A model generated the notes under the pieces. It saw nothing but the letters and a program-made list of their open reading frames with translations, had not been told where the DNA came from and ran no database searches. 64,000 nt of DNA from Penicillus capitatus. Taxonomy: Eukaryota > Chlorophyta. The translations under genes were made by a program, and so were the position numbers. The first letter of the stretch is position 1. Each line of letters begins with the position of its first letter. This document shows positions 1 through 12,180 of this stretch, in pieces. The stretch is taken from assembly GCA_965649825.1 (NCBI GenBank), contig OZ287695.1, positions 1,550,001-1,614,000 on the forward strand, given 5' to 3'.

Positions 1-1118
1 ATTTGGAGCGGTAAATGGAATTCTGCCAAAGACGAGAGTGTAGAGACAGGCACCCATGGCATAGATATCCGTTGGTCGTCCACGATACCTGCTATTTGGT
101 CGCATCATCTCCGGAGCGAGAAAAGCAGGGGTGCCGTTACAGCGCTCCAGATATTCATTGCCACTCACAATCACTTTCGAGCAGCCGAAATCGCTAAGTT
201 TCACAGTACCATCAGCAGATACCAACACATTCTCCGGCTTTAGATCTCCATGGACAACTCTCTGACTGTGCAGATAATCGAGTGCCTAGTCCATTCACAT
301 CATCACATTGCAGCTCATACAGTACTGGACGAAAAAGAGAACGTACTCGAACCATGTCTCTGAAGTATTTCGAAACGAGTGACTCTGGTAATCGCTCACA
401 ACGCTCCAGCGCTTCCCGTGTCATGACGGGACCACCTTCGAGGTATTCCATAACTAACAGCAGTTTGCTTCCAGTTGGATCGTCAATCACTTCGGAAAGA
501 GTCACAATATTCAAGTGCTTCATCTTTTTCATGATCATGATTTCTCTCTTGAGATCGTCCATTGGATTGCGCTTGTTGGCTTGATTGCGTGATGTCTGCA
601 AATCTGCTTTTCGGACTGCTTTCATGGCATACAATCTTGAATCGTGGACATTTAGACACAAGAAAACTTTGCCACAGGCGCCGCGTCCGAGATACTTCAC
701 CACCAGATACTGATTGACGAACATGCATCCCTTAACCTTCTCGATTCTCAGCAGAGATGTCTCTCTCACTGCCTTGAACCCTGAAGCATCTTCGTTTTTT
801 CCGACGGTGCCTTGGATACTCGTCTTGGAGCCCATCATCGAATTCTGAAACGCGTGATCAACGACGCTGCTGCTGTGTGTGTCCACCGCCGGGTCGTCTA
901 ACCGAAAGCACACACATACACGTTCCCAAATGTATATATTCCATTCTGCAACGACTTGGTGGCTGTAGTGGCTGAGTTGCGTCCACTTCATCCAAGTTGA
1001 ACACCGTCTCGCAATTGTCCCAATCTCCGTCATCGGCGTCACTCAATCCTTCTGGCCGAGTTGGTTTCGGTGCATTTGGATGATGGTGGTGATGGTGGTG
1101 GTGTCCTGTGACCGTCAT
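1..1118 (-). CDS. CaMKK/SnAK-type serine/threonine protein kinase (3' end outside window)
   Basis: Protein kinase cut by the left edge of the window. Visible in order: glycine loop [13 protein letters not shown]-type lysine in YAMKAVRK, a helix C glutamate in [11 protein letters not shown], hinge [10 protein letters not shown], catalytic loop [11 protein letters not shown] (the usual HRD is HGD), DFG as DFGCSK, and APEMMRP near the edge. The GGPV hinge and [17 protein letters not shown] resemble CaMKK/LKB1-like kinases that activate AMPK/SnRK1; that role is inferred. A 61 nt intron at 286-346 restores DMVR-ALDYLH. A second intron around 860-960 is needed near the N-terminus, but its exact borders are unclear. 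The start is the ATG at 1118, followed by a natural His run in mixed CAC/CAT codons. The HRD to HGD change is worth noting; plant SnAK kinases share HGD. Confidence 0.8.
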
Positions 1119-1617
1119 ACCGCCCCGTTATCACCACGTCATTCACTAGACGCATCGCACCTTCGTGATGCTGGACGTTCCCATGTCCGGTTTGCGGACT
1201 GCGGCCTTTTTGACGAGGCGTCTTGTCTCCCCCCTTTGCTGGGGCGTTAGACCGACGGTTGGCGGAACTCCTAGAATTTGGAACTTTGTACGAAGAAGAG
1301 ACCGCTTGCTGTGCTTACTGCGAGGACTGAATACCCGCAGTGGGCGTACTGGCTTTGCATACGAGACATCCCATTTAGCTGCAGTGCATAACAGTAAAAA
1401 CGAAACACGACGCTGCGTCACGTCCAGAAAGAGAGAGTACTGTGTCTTTTTTGTTGTTGTTGCTGCAAAAAGAACGAGGTTCGAAAATGAGGACAAACTC
1501 TAAATCGTGCACAATGGAGAATAGAAATACCAAGATCGTGAACGAACGAACACACTCGCAGGCACGTACGTAGACGCACGGAAACCCCTTGTGAAAGTCG
1601 GTAGATGGGACAGGCGG
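1119..1617. other. Intergenic, 5' flank of the kinase
   Basis: About 500 bp between the kinase start and the stop of the NAD(P)HX dehydratase. ORFs on both strands here overlap each other and show no family resemblance. I see no RNA gene or repeat. It probably holds the kinase promoter and 5' UTR. Confidence 0.5.
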
Positions 1618-2767
1618 TTAGGATATCGACTCGAGAGCCTCCGTCAGATGCAACAACATGTCGCCAGCGACCATCGACCGACCCCTTTCGCGAAAAGTCG
1701 TATGGGCGGCACGACGAGTCATGACGCAGGCGGCATAACCAGCGAGGAAAAGAGGCGGCAAAGCGACGGAGGCGGCGCGTTTGGCCCATGAAACGAAAAG
1801 AGCTGCCGAACCTGAAAGGACGTCTCCTTGGCCGCCACAACGGCGAGGCGTTGATGGTTCCGTGCAACGCACAGAGACGTCGCCATTGGTAACGACATCA
1901 AAAGCGCCCTTTGACACAACGACTGGTCCGCGGAGCTCGCGCGCGACGCTGGCGGCGATCCTTTCGCGTTCTTCGTTAGCCTCAGGCGTCAATGTCGTGG
2001 TCGGTATGTTCAGCATCGACGCCAACCGACGCAACTCATTCACATTTGGCGTCAAGATCGCCTCCGAGTATCCTTGCACGAGATCGCGATCTGTCAACAC
2101 CCTGACGTGACATTGCCATCTCATTGCTCAAGAGATCCATCCGACCTTTGGTGACGAGATAGAGGGAATCGGCATCGAGGATGAGCGGAACGTTGTGTTC
2201 TCTGGCCGAATGGAGAATGAGCTTGGCACAGCGATGGTTTAGCGCATCCTGTCCAAGACCTGGACCGATGACGATAGCATCGAGCCGATTGAACCATGAT
2301 GTGACATCAGATCTTGCTTTCTCAGCCGGATCTTCCCTGTCCTCTGCCTGAAACAGCATAGATGACTCGAGGCGCGCTTCCAAAAACCGAGGCTGCCTAC
2401 TGCTTCATCGGATTCGTGGAGGAACTGATGGACGATGAGTTCAGGACTGTAGGACTTGATGACGGGAGCAGCGCTCTTGGTGGTAAAGATATGCGACAGA
2501 TCAGCGCCCAACTACAAAGGATGGATGGTACATAGACATGAGAACGCATGGCGATCGTGCGGAACTCTGAGAGCAGACATGGCTGCGAAGTAGGGGGCGC
2601 CCGAGTAGTCTCGACATCCACCCACAACGCCGATTCTCCCCATGTCTCCTTTGTATGCATGACCTGCCGACGCTTCATGTTTTGCCGAGAGAACGGATTC
2701 TGCCTGTGAGTGTCGGAATGATTCTGGGAACGGCGCTTCGGATCGTCGCTTCCGAGAGATGTTCCAT
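1618..2767 (-). CDS. NAXD: ATP-dependent NAD(P)H-hydrate dehydratase
   Basis: Repairs hydrated NADH/NADPH (NADHX) back to the active cofactor using ATP or ADP, in a ribokinase-like fold. Seen: [19 protein letters not shown] near the N-terminus, [25 protein letters not shown], and the nucleotide-binding [10 protein letters not shown] near the C-terminus. Introns at 2091-2145, 2348-2400 and 2512-2567 use GT-AG. The first intron (2664-2703, 40 nt) has a GC donor and joins [18 protein letters not shown] cleanly. The start at 2767 gives [18 protein letters not shown], matching the short N-terminus of eukaryotic homologues. The length, about 320 residues, is normal. Metabolite-repair enzymes of this family can be cytosolic, mitochondrial or plastidial; no clear presequence is seen. 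Confidence 0.88.
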
Positions 2768-3747
2768 CGTCACGCGCGTGCGCCTATCGTGAATGCGTCG
2801 TTTCGAGGTCGATCCGAGGGAATGGTGATGTGACGTGCTTCACAATGGAAAAAACTTTACAGTAAACCATCTGCACTGTTGTGCTGTTCACAACTTCACA
2901 ATTGACAGATTCTTTAGTAAGGGATGAAGGGCTGGAATATTCGCTGCTAGATCATACCCTTTTTTAATAACGTGCCAGAGAGATCTCTGGCGGCCAACGG
3001 ATCCGACGACAATACGGAGGAGATGGAAATACATATAGAAAACAAATCCGACATCGACAACAAACGAACCAACAGAAGCATAAATCTACAAACAAACAGA
3101 AAAACTGAGGTCCACAGAATCAATGCTTAGATGAACCAAACAGTCAGGAACTAGCTAAGCCATCAATGGACGATTCAACCTGCCCCGACGGTGATAAGGT
3201 CCCCCCAAAAGAGCGTCCGCAGTAAAGGAAAAATACGGAACTTCTTCTAGAAGAAAGCGGGTCACCACAGCTGTCTGAACTCGGTAATATCTTGCAGTCA
3301 GTTTGTCATACGGGTGTGAGGTATAATGACGTACTTCATCATCAATGTCCAACAAACCAACCGCACATGTTTCACACTCAGTCAATGAAACCCTTGATCA
3401 TTAAGAACACTATATGTACGGATACTGATGCTGTCGAAGGAGCTAAATAACGTCTCATTCTCTTTATGAATTCTTTGTCGACTGTTGTATGTGTGGCTTT
3501 ATGCAAAATCATAGACAGAGGGCACTCATATTAGGTGACGGAATGAGCGCGCAGCATGCAGCGTTTTTTCACACTGCGCAGATTCTAGTAATTGCGTAGG
3601 GGATGAGTAGTTGCATGACAGAAGGATGATGCAATATTCAGATGTCTAACGAAATGGAAGGGTTTTTTGCTTTGGAACAAAAATAATTGCTGTGGATGCT
3701 CTTCATTGATCCATCCATGTGCCTTACTGTGGTCGCAAAAAGAGTTC
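2768..3747. other. Intergenic, AT-richer, with one small candidate gene
   Basis: Between the NAXD start and the stop of the ARM-ankyrin-RRM gene. It contains a GATGTGAC motif at 2826, 59 bp upstream of the NAXD ATG, and one small two-exon candidate at 3155-3458, listed separately. Nothing else is recognisable. Confidence 0.4.
3155..3458 (-). CDS. Small hypothetical protein (two exons, tentative)
   Basis: Not recognised. ATG at 3458 opens a 13-codon exon followed by GTACATAT, a 43 nt intron with a good branch context (CATTGACTGAG), and a second exon in the same phase ending at 3155. The product is about 85 residues, acidic at first (LLDIDDEV) and then mixed, ending in RRGRLNRPLMA. It has no signal peptide and no clear membrane segment. 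Support is only the coherent splice model; it could be a chance ORF or part of an untranslated region. Confidence 0.28.
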
Positions 3748-6700
3748 TCACCAGATACCGGCCTTGTCACATGAGATCACTGCAGAAGAAACAAAGACAG
3801 GGCTGTCACTCTGTTGCCCCTGTGATGGGTCCAGATCGGAAACAACTTGATTCGAAGTGCATCCGCTGGCAATCAAGGGCTCTTGAGGAAGAGACATCTG
3901 CACGCCTGCCTCGTCAGAGAAAAATCCTGGATTCCCTATAAAAGGTTGAGATGACAAAGCAGCGTCTTGGGGGCGAGGCTGTGTCCACAGATGACTCTGG
4001 GACAGGCTTGATGATGAGTGAATGGAAGCCATTTGAGGATGAAAAAAGGGACTCGTGTAACCCTTTGCATCATAGCCGCCAAAAGAATGCGACGAACTCA
4101 ATGTTGCAGAGTAACTGGACGGCAATCCGCGATCATCAAATCCACCCTCCTGCACACCAACACCACGTAAACAACAGATACAACGATGGCTCATCGAGGG
4201 ATGACATGAACAGCCGGAGGATTCCATGTCTTGTCAAGTGGCGTCGCACGCATGTAGGGCGACGTGCGTTGCGCTTTTCCAAACGTCGCGGCTGAGAGAG
4301 TGCGAGTGAGATGACCTATGGAAGACGCTTCCATTGCTGCACAGATCATAACCGAGCTCAGAAGGGGGATACATATCCGATCGTTGCGCGTACCTTGTCC
4401 AGAAGCATTCATATCCTTAGACATTCCATCCGGCCACTTAATTTCTCCTTCAGAAGTCGGAAGCTTCTGACGTCTACAGCATAGACAGATGCCGTTATTC
4501 AGAATTTCACTCTTTGCCGTTGAGTGACATGCCTTTCTGTCTGGTAGGGATCGTAATAGGCATTCTCTGTTCCCCGCACCGAACGGTTCAGAGAAGGATA
4601 TTCTTCAGGACTGAGTGATTGCGGTCTCTGCGTTTCATTACTCGACGAACGATATCCGCCGGGAACTTCTATATTGGCTCTGTCTTGAGAGAACATCATA
4701 TTATTCGTCACATATGCTCCTGGATCGAGACAGAAAGCATGTCGTTGGATGCTCTCTGCGCCAATGGAGTGGGTATACCTGGGGCACTTTCGGCAGATTG
4801 TAGAGGTGGAATGTTATTGAAGTTATCCTGCACTCTTGCCCACCCTGCTGGTCCAGCCCCTTCTCTTTGAAAGCGGACAACCAGTGGCTTCGTCCCAGTA
4901 ACTGCTGTCAGTGTTTTTCCATCCAATGCCTCTTTGGCTCTGAATGCGTGTTCCCCAGAATAGAAATTGACGAATGCATACGTCTTTCCAGGAAATACGC
5001 GTACACTCTCGACTGGACCATATCTGGAAAAGAGACTGAACAGCACTGTCTTACTGGGACGCACACAAACGTTGCCCAGCCAGAGATGTCGACATGAAGA
5101 TCCAATCACGGCATTCGGATCTGCTGTGTCGAATGCATCTTCGCGTTCTCCCAGGAGATGGCGCTCCTGTGGATGTTCACCTTCCATATAGGCTTGATTT
5201 TGAGGGAGACTGTCGCCTCCAGATTGCTGAGAACTGGACATGTCAGGGGAACGGAGAACGGGGACGCTGATGGAAGGTGCAATGGCGCCACTGTTGCACT
5301 CTTCTATATTCGCCACACCTGGCATCAGGTCCCCTACTCGGCCTAGAGCTTTTCGATTTGGTCTGAACTTGATCACCAGTTTTCGATTTCCTGTCAATAC
5401 TGGAAGAGTCATGTTGTCCAGCTCTTTGGCAGCTCTCTGAGCATCCTCAGGCTGAATGAAATTCACAAAAGCATACATTCGACCAGGAAAGGTCACGACA
5501 TCTTCAATGGGACCATACTCTTCAAAAACGGATTTCAGCACAGAACGAGGCAAACGCGTGTTCAGGTTGCCCAGCCAGAGATGTTTGCTGGGGATATCAT
5601 TCTCTTCAGTATGCCAGAAACGACTGGGATGGACAGAGGGACGTCCATCTCCGCCACTAATCTCCGACTGCGGAATCAAACGTGGATCCACCGTCATCGC
5701 ACTGGGCACAGCATTGCCCCATGGACCTGAATTACTATGGACAAAGTTGCCGGGTGTTGGGTGTTGCTGCTGCTGCTGCATATAGGGAGACATCGTCATG
5801 GGATTGCCACCATAGAATGGAGACATCGACGAGCCCATAGGCAAGAAACCAGCACTTTCACCCACATTTTCGTAGGGAGAGTGAGAATTATGAAGAGGAG
5901 GGGGAGGAACTCCTCCATTTTGAAAGTCGCGAGATTTCTGCATTTCCGTTGGCGCTCTATCCGATTGAGGTCCGTTTCCAATCAGTCCTGTTATCTCACT
6001 TGAAAGCCATGAAAGAATCTGAGTATCGTCAGCCACATCATCATCTGGTAAGCCACTATTGACTGGAGGAGGATGTGAGAGATTTCCTGGAGCATTAGAA
6101 GCTAGTGCATCTTGTGATGATTGTTGCACTCCTGCATAGTCTGGCTGCGGTTGTTGACGTGTTGGATTGTTAAGGGGTGGCCAAATCTGCTGCTGAATGA
6201 AACTACTCTGCTTCTCTGCATCCATTGTCATGTGGTTGTTCTGTCCCGAAGAGGACGAGAGCATGTTCCACTTGTTATCGAGCCCTCCCTGAACGGCATC
6301 GGCAGGATCGGCAGCAAACAGAGAATGCCACGTTCCGGCCATCCGATCATCTCCAGCAGGCAATCCTCTGGAACCCAGTGGAGGTGGTCTTGTTTGAAAT
6401 GCAGAAAGCCTAGTGGTGCCAATGCTGTGATCATCGTATGGACCAGCTGGAGCGGCAGCAGGATCAGGAGAACCGTTGTTTGTTCCAGATCCCACAGAAA
6501 TGGACGATCCCAAAATCTGTTGCTGTCTCTGCATCATATCCGATTGGGCAGACAACCCCATGACGTCTGAATCTTTCCCATGGATGCGTGTGGGGGCCTT
6601 CTTCTGTGGTCCCGCCTCACAAGCAGGCAGGACAGCAGTACAACGATGCATGTCATTGATACTTGTCTTGGCTTTCTTCTCACTGCAGTAATGCGCTTTA

Positions 6701-9343
6701 TCACAAAGTGACTTTCTTGAAAGGGCAGCCTCCATATCCTCCAGTTGCCTGCGTCTTTCAGCTAGAGTACGTTCGTACTCTTCTTCAGCTTTCACTCTCT
6801 CGGTATCTTCCATTTGAGATCGAAAAGGGTCACTCCTCTCATCATTGTGGGCCAATTCGGAGGCCTCAAGTCCAACTGGCGAACCTATCTTTTTCTTGCG
6901 TTGCTTCTTTAATGCGGCGGCAGCAGCAGCAGCGGATCTGGCACTCATATCCTGCACATTGGTATTCTCTTTGGACATAGAGTCTTGCGATTGTGCTGCG
7001 CATTCAGTGGCTTTTTCAAGGAGAACGGCACAGATGGCATCGGAACTGGCACGTGCCAAATTCAAAGCGGTTGCACCATGAGGGGTGCGCTGCAGATAGT
7101 CAATGTCATCGCCACATATCTCCATGTAAACTCGCAGGCATTCTTTCAATCCAGACTGTGCCAACCTATTAAACAGTCATTCTGCTATTCTGTTGCTGAT
7201 GAGTGTGTACTTGTGCAGTAGGGTCAGCCCCTTAGCATCGATGAAGTTAACACTGTCTCTTCCACAAAGACTCAAGAGCTTTGATGCAGCTGCAATGGCA
7301 GCGAGGACATCATGAATCTAGCAAGCAGAAATGAGAACACATGGAGTGAAGTGTGAGAGGGCTACTGTGCAAGATTCATGGATAAAACAACAATGACATG
7401 CACATCTACAGCATCTAACTTCGATGGATTTTGCTCTGGAATCGCTATTGTCAAAGAAAAACTCCTCACCGCCATCAACTATATATCTTATGATGTCGCC
7501 TACAGCTTCGTGTACATGTCGTATATATTCACTAATCTGACTGGATTTTGGTATAACTCCAGGGCTATTGACACGAAAGAGCAGAATAATCCCGAAGACC
7601 TGCACAAGGCACACACACATCCATAACAGCATCCCATGGCAGAGATAGCAATTTCACCTGAATGCAGAATGTGTCTCTTTCTGAAGCTCCTTGACACATA
7701 TGAGCTGTACGCATTGTACGAAGAAGGGTATCCGATGAGACGATGCTATCATTATTCTCCATGAAAGACGTATGTGGATTTCTTGCCAGAGTCGACAGCG
7801 TTCGGACGGAAGCGGCCTTAATGCGCACATCTTCTGCTTCGACGAACAGATCGTAGACCAAGACCATCGCCTTCTTGAAGTTTTCCAATGTCTCAACGGC
7901 TGGTGGTGGAAGTCCATCTTCTCCACCCACCACAGCAATAAAGTCCAGACAGTGTTTCACAAGAGCATCATTCTTCAGCTGACAGCTTTGCATCATGTCC
8001 ATGATCATACTGAGCGCCTGTCCTTGCATGATTGACCAAACTTGGCCGGCTGTGACGGACCAAAGGGCCTCTTTGGAAAGGCGGTGGCAAGGATGAAGCA
8101 CATTGCCAGCGATACGACCTAGAGACCACACAGCAGCTCTTGCCACTTCAATGAACCTGCACAGACAACAGGTCGTCAGCACAAGGGAGGGAGACATGAC
8201 CTATGCTCGCACTTTTCTTGCATCTGCAGACGAGCAACGCTTGTCACTTCACCGACACAATCCAGAAGCTCCTGTTCGGAGATGGCCGTGGATGTTGCCA
8301 GCTCAGCTAATAGCATGCATCCATGTTCCTGCACCGTCAGCTCATTCAAGTTGTCTCGGATGCCTATCACCATGACATACACACGTCTGTTATGCCCTGT
8401 CACCTCATCCATCGATGTCTGACTTGCACGGATGATATGAAGACCCTTCACTGCTGCCAGTCGTGCCGTGTTCTCTTCATTCATGAGACAGATGTAGTGT
8501 AATGTCTGCACGGCATCTGCAATGGCAAGTCGCGCGAGTTTGTGCGCATTCGTCTCAAATTGCATCTTGGTTGTGAGTTGCTGAAGATTCTCTAAAGCAC
8601 GTACAAGTGCCAATACGGCATTCGATTTTCCGATGAGGTCTTGAGTTTCTTTGTTGTAGAAACTGCGACACGTCATACAACCACTCATGCTCAGCAATGC
8701 ACGCAGACAGGATGATTGGACAGATAAGTCCATCGGATATTTCTCCATCGCTCGAATCACTTGCTTCGGGGCATCTTCGTGAAAAACGATCTAGACGCAG
8801 TGACATCCATCCATCGGTGTAGAGCATTCAGTAATGGCGGTCACGTCATCTCACCTCCCATTCGCCTTCAATACAGGACTTGCAGTTTTGAGCTAGCACT
8901 TCTATTAGCTGACAAGCCCGTGCGCCAACCTAAAGAAGCCATCACACGCGCATCGGACCGACTTCGGTAAGCGTCGAGGCGGCGGCGTTGCGACGACTGT
9001 TCGGGGCACATATTTGTTTCGCGTTCGCTTTGCTTACCTCCGAAACTGTGGCGTCGCCTAACGCTTTGACGGCGTAAATCCACAACCGACGCACGACATC
9101 GGGCTTCCAAAGCCTTCGGTCTTCTTGCGAGTATTGCCTCCTAACGAGCTGTAGGATATTGCAAATCGCCGTCGTGTCGCCCGTCTTTGAGGCTTCTTCC
9201 AAAGAGTTTAACGTGTTTTCGCTCGACTCTAAACGCGTCGGCGCATCTGCTCGAGCGCACGGGGCTCCCAAGAGCGAAGAGGTCGACGACGGTTTCGCAG
9301 CTGCCGCGGGAACGGCGTCTTCCAATCGAGGCGTTGCGTCCAT
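3748..9343 (-). CDS. Very large armadillo - ankyrin - double RRM protein
   Basis: One continuous exon chain of roughly 1,600 residues. The N-terminal half (about 9343-7380) is helical ARM-like repeats, e.g. VGARACQLIEVLAQ and IKAASVRTLSTLARNP. An ankyrin pair follows (DAKGLTLLHKLAQSG, GATALNLARAS), then a basic Ala-rich coiled segment and a Gln/Pro/Ser-rich linker. Two FPA/Spen-like RRMs come next, with RNP2 LWLGNL and LWLGNV and RNP1 MYAFVNF and TYAFVNF. A Ser/Tyr-rich tail closes the protein. Introns (for example 8930-9037) join in phase at each boundary; the ARM-to-ankyrin link runs through an exon at about 7630-7440. The start at 9343 gives MDATPRLEDAV. Likely a nuclear RNA-binding scaffold, but its function is unknown. 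Two adjacent genes remain possible if the 7640 junction is wrong. Confidence 0.72.
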
Positions 9344-9523
9344 GTTTCCTTTGACGTTACGTCGAAAACAAAAACGCCAAAGCACGAAAAGAATATGGGA
9401 GTACGTGGGAGCGACGGTGACGCGTCGTCGTTCGGCTTTAAATTGGCTCGATTTCTCAGATAGCGCACCAAAATCACTGTCAGGAATCACGTCACATCTT
9501 ATTCGCAGAATACAAGCCACGCA
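9344..9523. promoter_or_regulatory. Bidirectional promoter between ARM-ANK-RRM gene and NUP96
   Basis: 180 bp separate two diverging ATGs. A GTCACATC motif lies at about 9490, 34 bp before the NUP96 start. No TATA box is obvious. Confidence 0.5.
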
Positions 9524-11633
9524 ATGAACGATGCTGTGCGACTGATTGCAGAACAGCAGGTCGGTGAGCAAATGAGGAGAGGACAACGCGGCGAGACACC
9601 GACGGTCGCCGGAAAACGTCTCCGCCTCACAGATACCGCACGAGGTGTTGCGATCCATACGCCACCGATCGACAACGAAACGCGGGACACACTCCAGACG
9701 CTGCTCTCGAAACAGAAGGAGATAACAAAGACGACTGGGGATCCGCGTCGTGTATTTTTGGCCTCTCCGAAAGAGACCTGTCAAATATTTGCGGAAACGC
9801 TCGAGACGTTTGTCGAATCGCGACCCGAATGGAGCAACAGAGGGCAATGCATCTATGATGCCGAAACTTGGCGATTGCTCCTGGCATTGCTCGACCGTAT
9901 GCCACTTTGTGTCTTTCTTTCTTACTGAATCGGTGCTGTTAGCTGAGCGGACGTCTTTGCTGGTGGGAGTCGTCAAATGGGTGCAGCACATAACAAAGCG
10001 GACGATATATGAAGTGTTGGATGAGAACAGAGGAACGGCACCGAGAACGAAATATCTGACGATTATGGGGTGGTTAGTGGCGGCGAATCTGAACGTCGAT
10101 GCCATCCGATTGGCAACGGCAGAAGGCGAAGTAGATCTGGCTCAGATTTTGATATGTAGACCCTCATCGGAAGCGATGCGACAACTGATGAAGAGCTATG
10201 TCGATGGCAACAGACAGAACAAAGACATGCATCCACTGATGAGGCTGATCATGGATTTTCTCGCCGGAAAGAATGATCTTCTTCTGGAAACACTGCAAGT
10301 GGATTGGCGAGTGCGATTAGGTGCCTTGATCATGTAGGAGTGTTCGAAGCGTGGTCTGTCATCTCCTGTGCATTCTGGTTGTGTATAGGAAACAGGACAG
10401 AAAAGAGTTCTCGCTCAAAATCGCGTTGGAGCAATTGCAAAGAGAAGGATCCTGTCCTGTGGCGGATGATCTTCAGTACTTCATTCTAAAGATGTTTGCC
10501 GAGTGGGATGGCGGAGAAGAACCTCCACTCGACATCAGCAAACGAGTGATAACGATGCCAGTACTTTATTATCTCACTCTTTTGCTGACAGGTGTTGCAG
10601 ACAGATACATCTTCCATCAGAGCAAAGGACGGTCTTTTTAGATGGCAGATGTATCTTGTGCTCACTGCTGCCGGGATCATCAAAAATTCCGATGCCTTTG
10701 CCGAAGTGGTGATGCAGACAGATGGCCAGACGTCGACGCACACTGAGGCCTTTGGCTGTAGGAATGCCAATTGTATCGTACAATGTATGATCTCTGTGAA
10801 GATCTGGGATTGTACCAGTGGACGGCCTTCATCTGTCTTCACCATCATCAATCTGACCCCCTCTCCGTCATCAGAGCGCGTATCGAAGACATACTGGGCA
10901 GGCACACACCAAGATGGACAGACAGCTTCCAGATGGAGTCTTTCTTTCTGAACGATCTCCAGATTCCTACCGCGTGGCTGCTGCAACTGAAAGTGATGGC
11001 ATTCTGTCTACTGGAATCGCCGTGTTTGCTGGACATAGTTGAATGGGATCTTAGGCTTACTGGTTCAAGCATCAGCACATGGCAGAAAAGGCGTTCGATT
11101 GTTTGATCTCTATTGAAGCTTATGACGAAGCGCATGCGATTCTTATCCAGAAAATGTTTCCGGTAGTGGTCCGATCCACATCATCGTCAGATTTGGAGAG
11201 AGCGCTGGAGGTCATCCGAGAGAAAGGCCTCTTTCAGCATCAGCATCAAATCGCTCAGTGGTCTTTAGGCGGTGGCATGCTTCAGAGCATCCACACGTTG
11301 TGACATTCCGTTGCACACAGGATTGAATTTGAACGCGTGTGGTTTAGTTGGCTGGAGAAGGATCTGTCGGCGGTGCCATCTTTTAACCCTGTACTGGATG
11401 AGAAACGTCTGATTGACCTCAAGATCCGTGAGGCCAAGCAGTACTGGACACGCCATGCAGATTCGGATCGGGAGAGGAACAAGATTGAGCGCATGTATGA
11501 GCTCCTGTCCTACTACATCGAGAAAAAGTACTCCAAGGCTTATGCATCTGTACATGGAGAGGACTATATCATGACACGCATTTTCTATGACAAATGCAAA
11601 AAACACGAGTCCCTATTGAACTTCCTGCAATGA
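9524..11633 (+). CDS. NUP96: Nucleoporin Nup96 (Nup145C-like scaffold subunit)
   Basis: Structural member of the Y-complex of the nuclear pore. Recognised by the Nup96 helical domain order: QVDWRVRLGA, then LYDLCEDLGLYQWTAFICLHH, FFLNDLQIPTAWLLQLKA, the helix AYDEAHAILIQKMFP, and IAQWSLGGGM. At least six short introns are traced, e.g. the joins ALIM-KQDRKEF, FAE-ECQLYRTMYDL and LQLK-AYWFKH. The junction near 11279-11320 fits only a GC-AG intron or an unexplained frame change. The product, about 650 residues, begins directly with MNDAVRLIAEQQ, so it is encoded apart from Nup98; there are no FG repeats and no HFS autoproteolysis site in front. It shares its upstream region with the ARM-ANK-RRM gene. 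Confidence 0.8.
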
Positions 11634-12180
11634 AGTGGACAGTATTGAAGGCGTGTGTACTATCGCTCCTTCTCCCTGTGTGTGAAAGGTCCCATCACAC
11701 GACCACAGTCTGTACCGATTTATCCGATTTTCCTGAGTCACTTCATTCTCAACCTTTGCGAGTGCATTGCTTACTGCCCGTTCGCATGTACATTCGTTGC
11801 GTACATTCAAGCGACATTGTCATTTCGATTCAACCACAGAGACACAATTATCGTGCAGAACAATCGTCAAAGTAGTTTTGAATATCTGGAATCCTCTCAA
11901 TTGGATAGGCATTGAAAAGTGGTCGACGTTGTCTAAGGAAAAAAAAACAATTTGATGAACATTTGGAAATTGAAACAAGCGAATTCGAATAACACCCGTG
12001 CACACACAAGGTCTGATATTGCGACCATACCAACCCGCCTTGAATCCATTGCCAGAATTCAAGCTACCCCGACCCCCAAGCCATTATTCTCAATAATCAT
12101 CTCATAAGCAATCCATTTGAAAGCGTTGACGTTTGTTTAATTGAATGAAGAATCGGTAGAAAAATCGGTCATCTGTTTCT
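11634..12180. other. Convergent 3' intergenic region
   Basis: About 550 bp between the stops of NUP96 and the ADPRM-like gene. It is AT-rich, with T-rich and A-rich runs suitable for 3' end formation on both sides. No gene is seen. Confidence 0.5.

Noticed and set aside
1080-1118. His-tag-like run (MTVTG followed by eight His) at the kinase start
   Set aside because: Codons are mixed CAC/CAT inside a GTG/ATG-type microsatellite and the flanks are genomic; no vector sequence is seen.
8942-10105. Long 387-codon minus-strand ORF
   Set aside because: Only its last third (from the ATG at 9343) is coding. The rest is antisense to NUP96 exons, and the final part reads into an intron.
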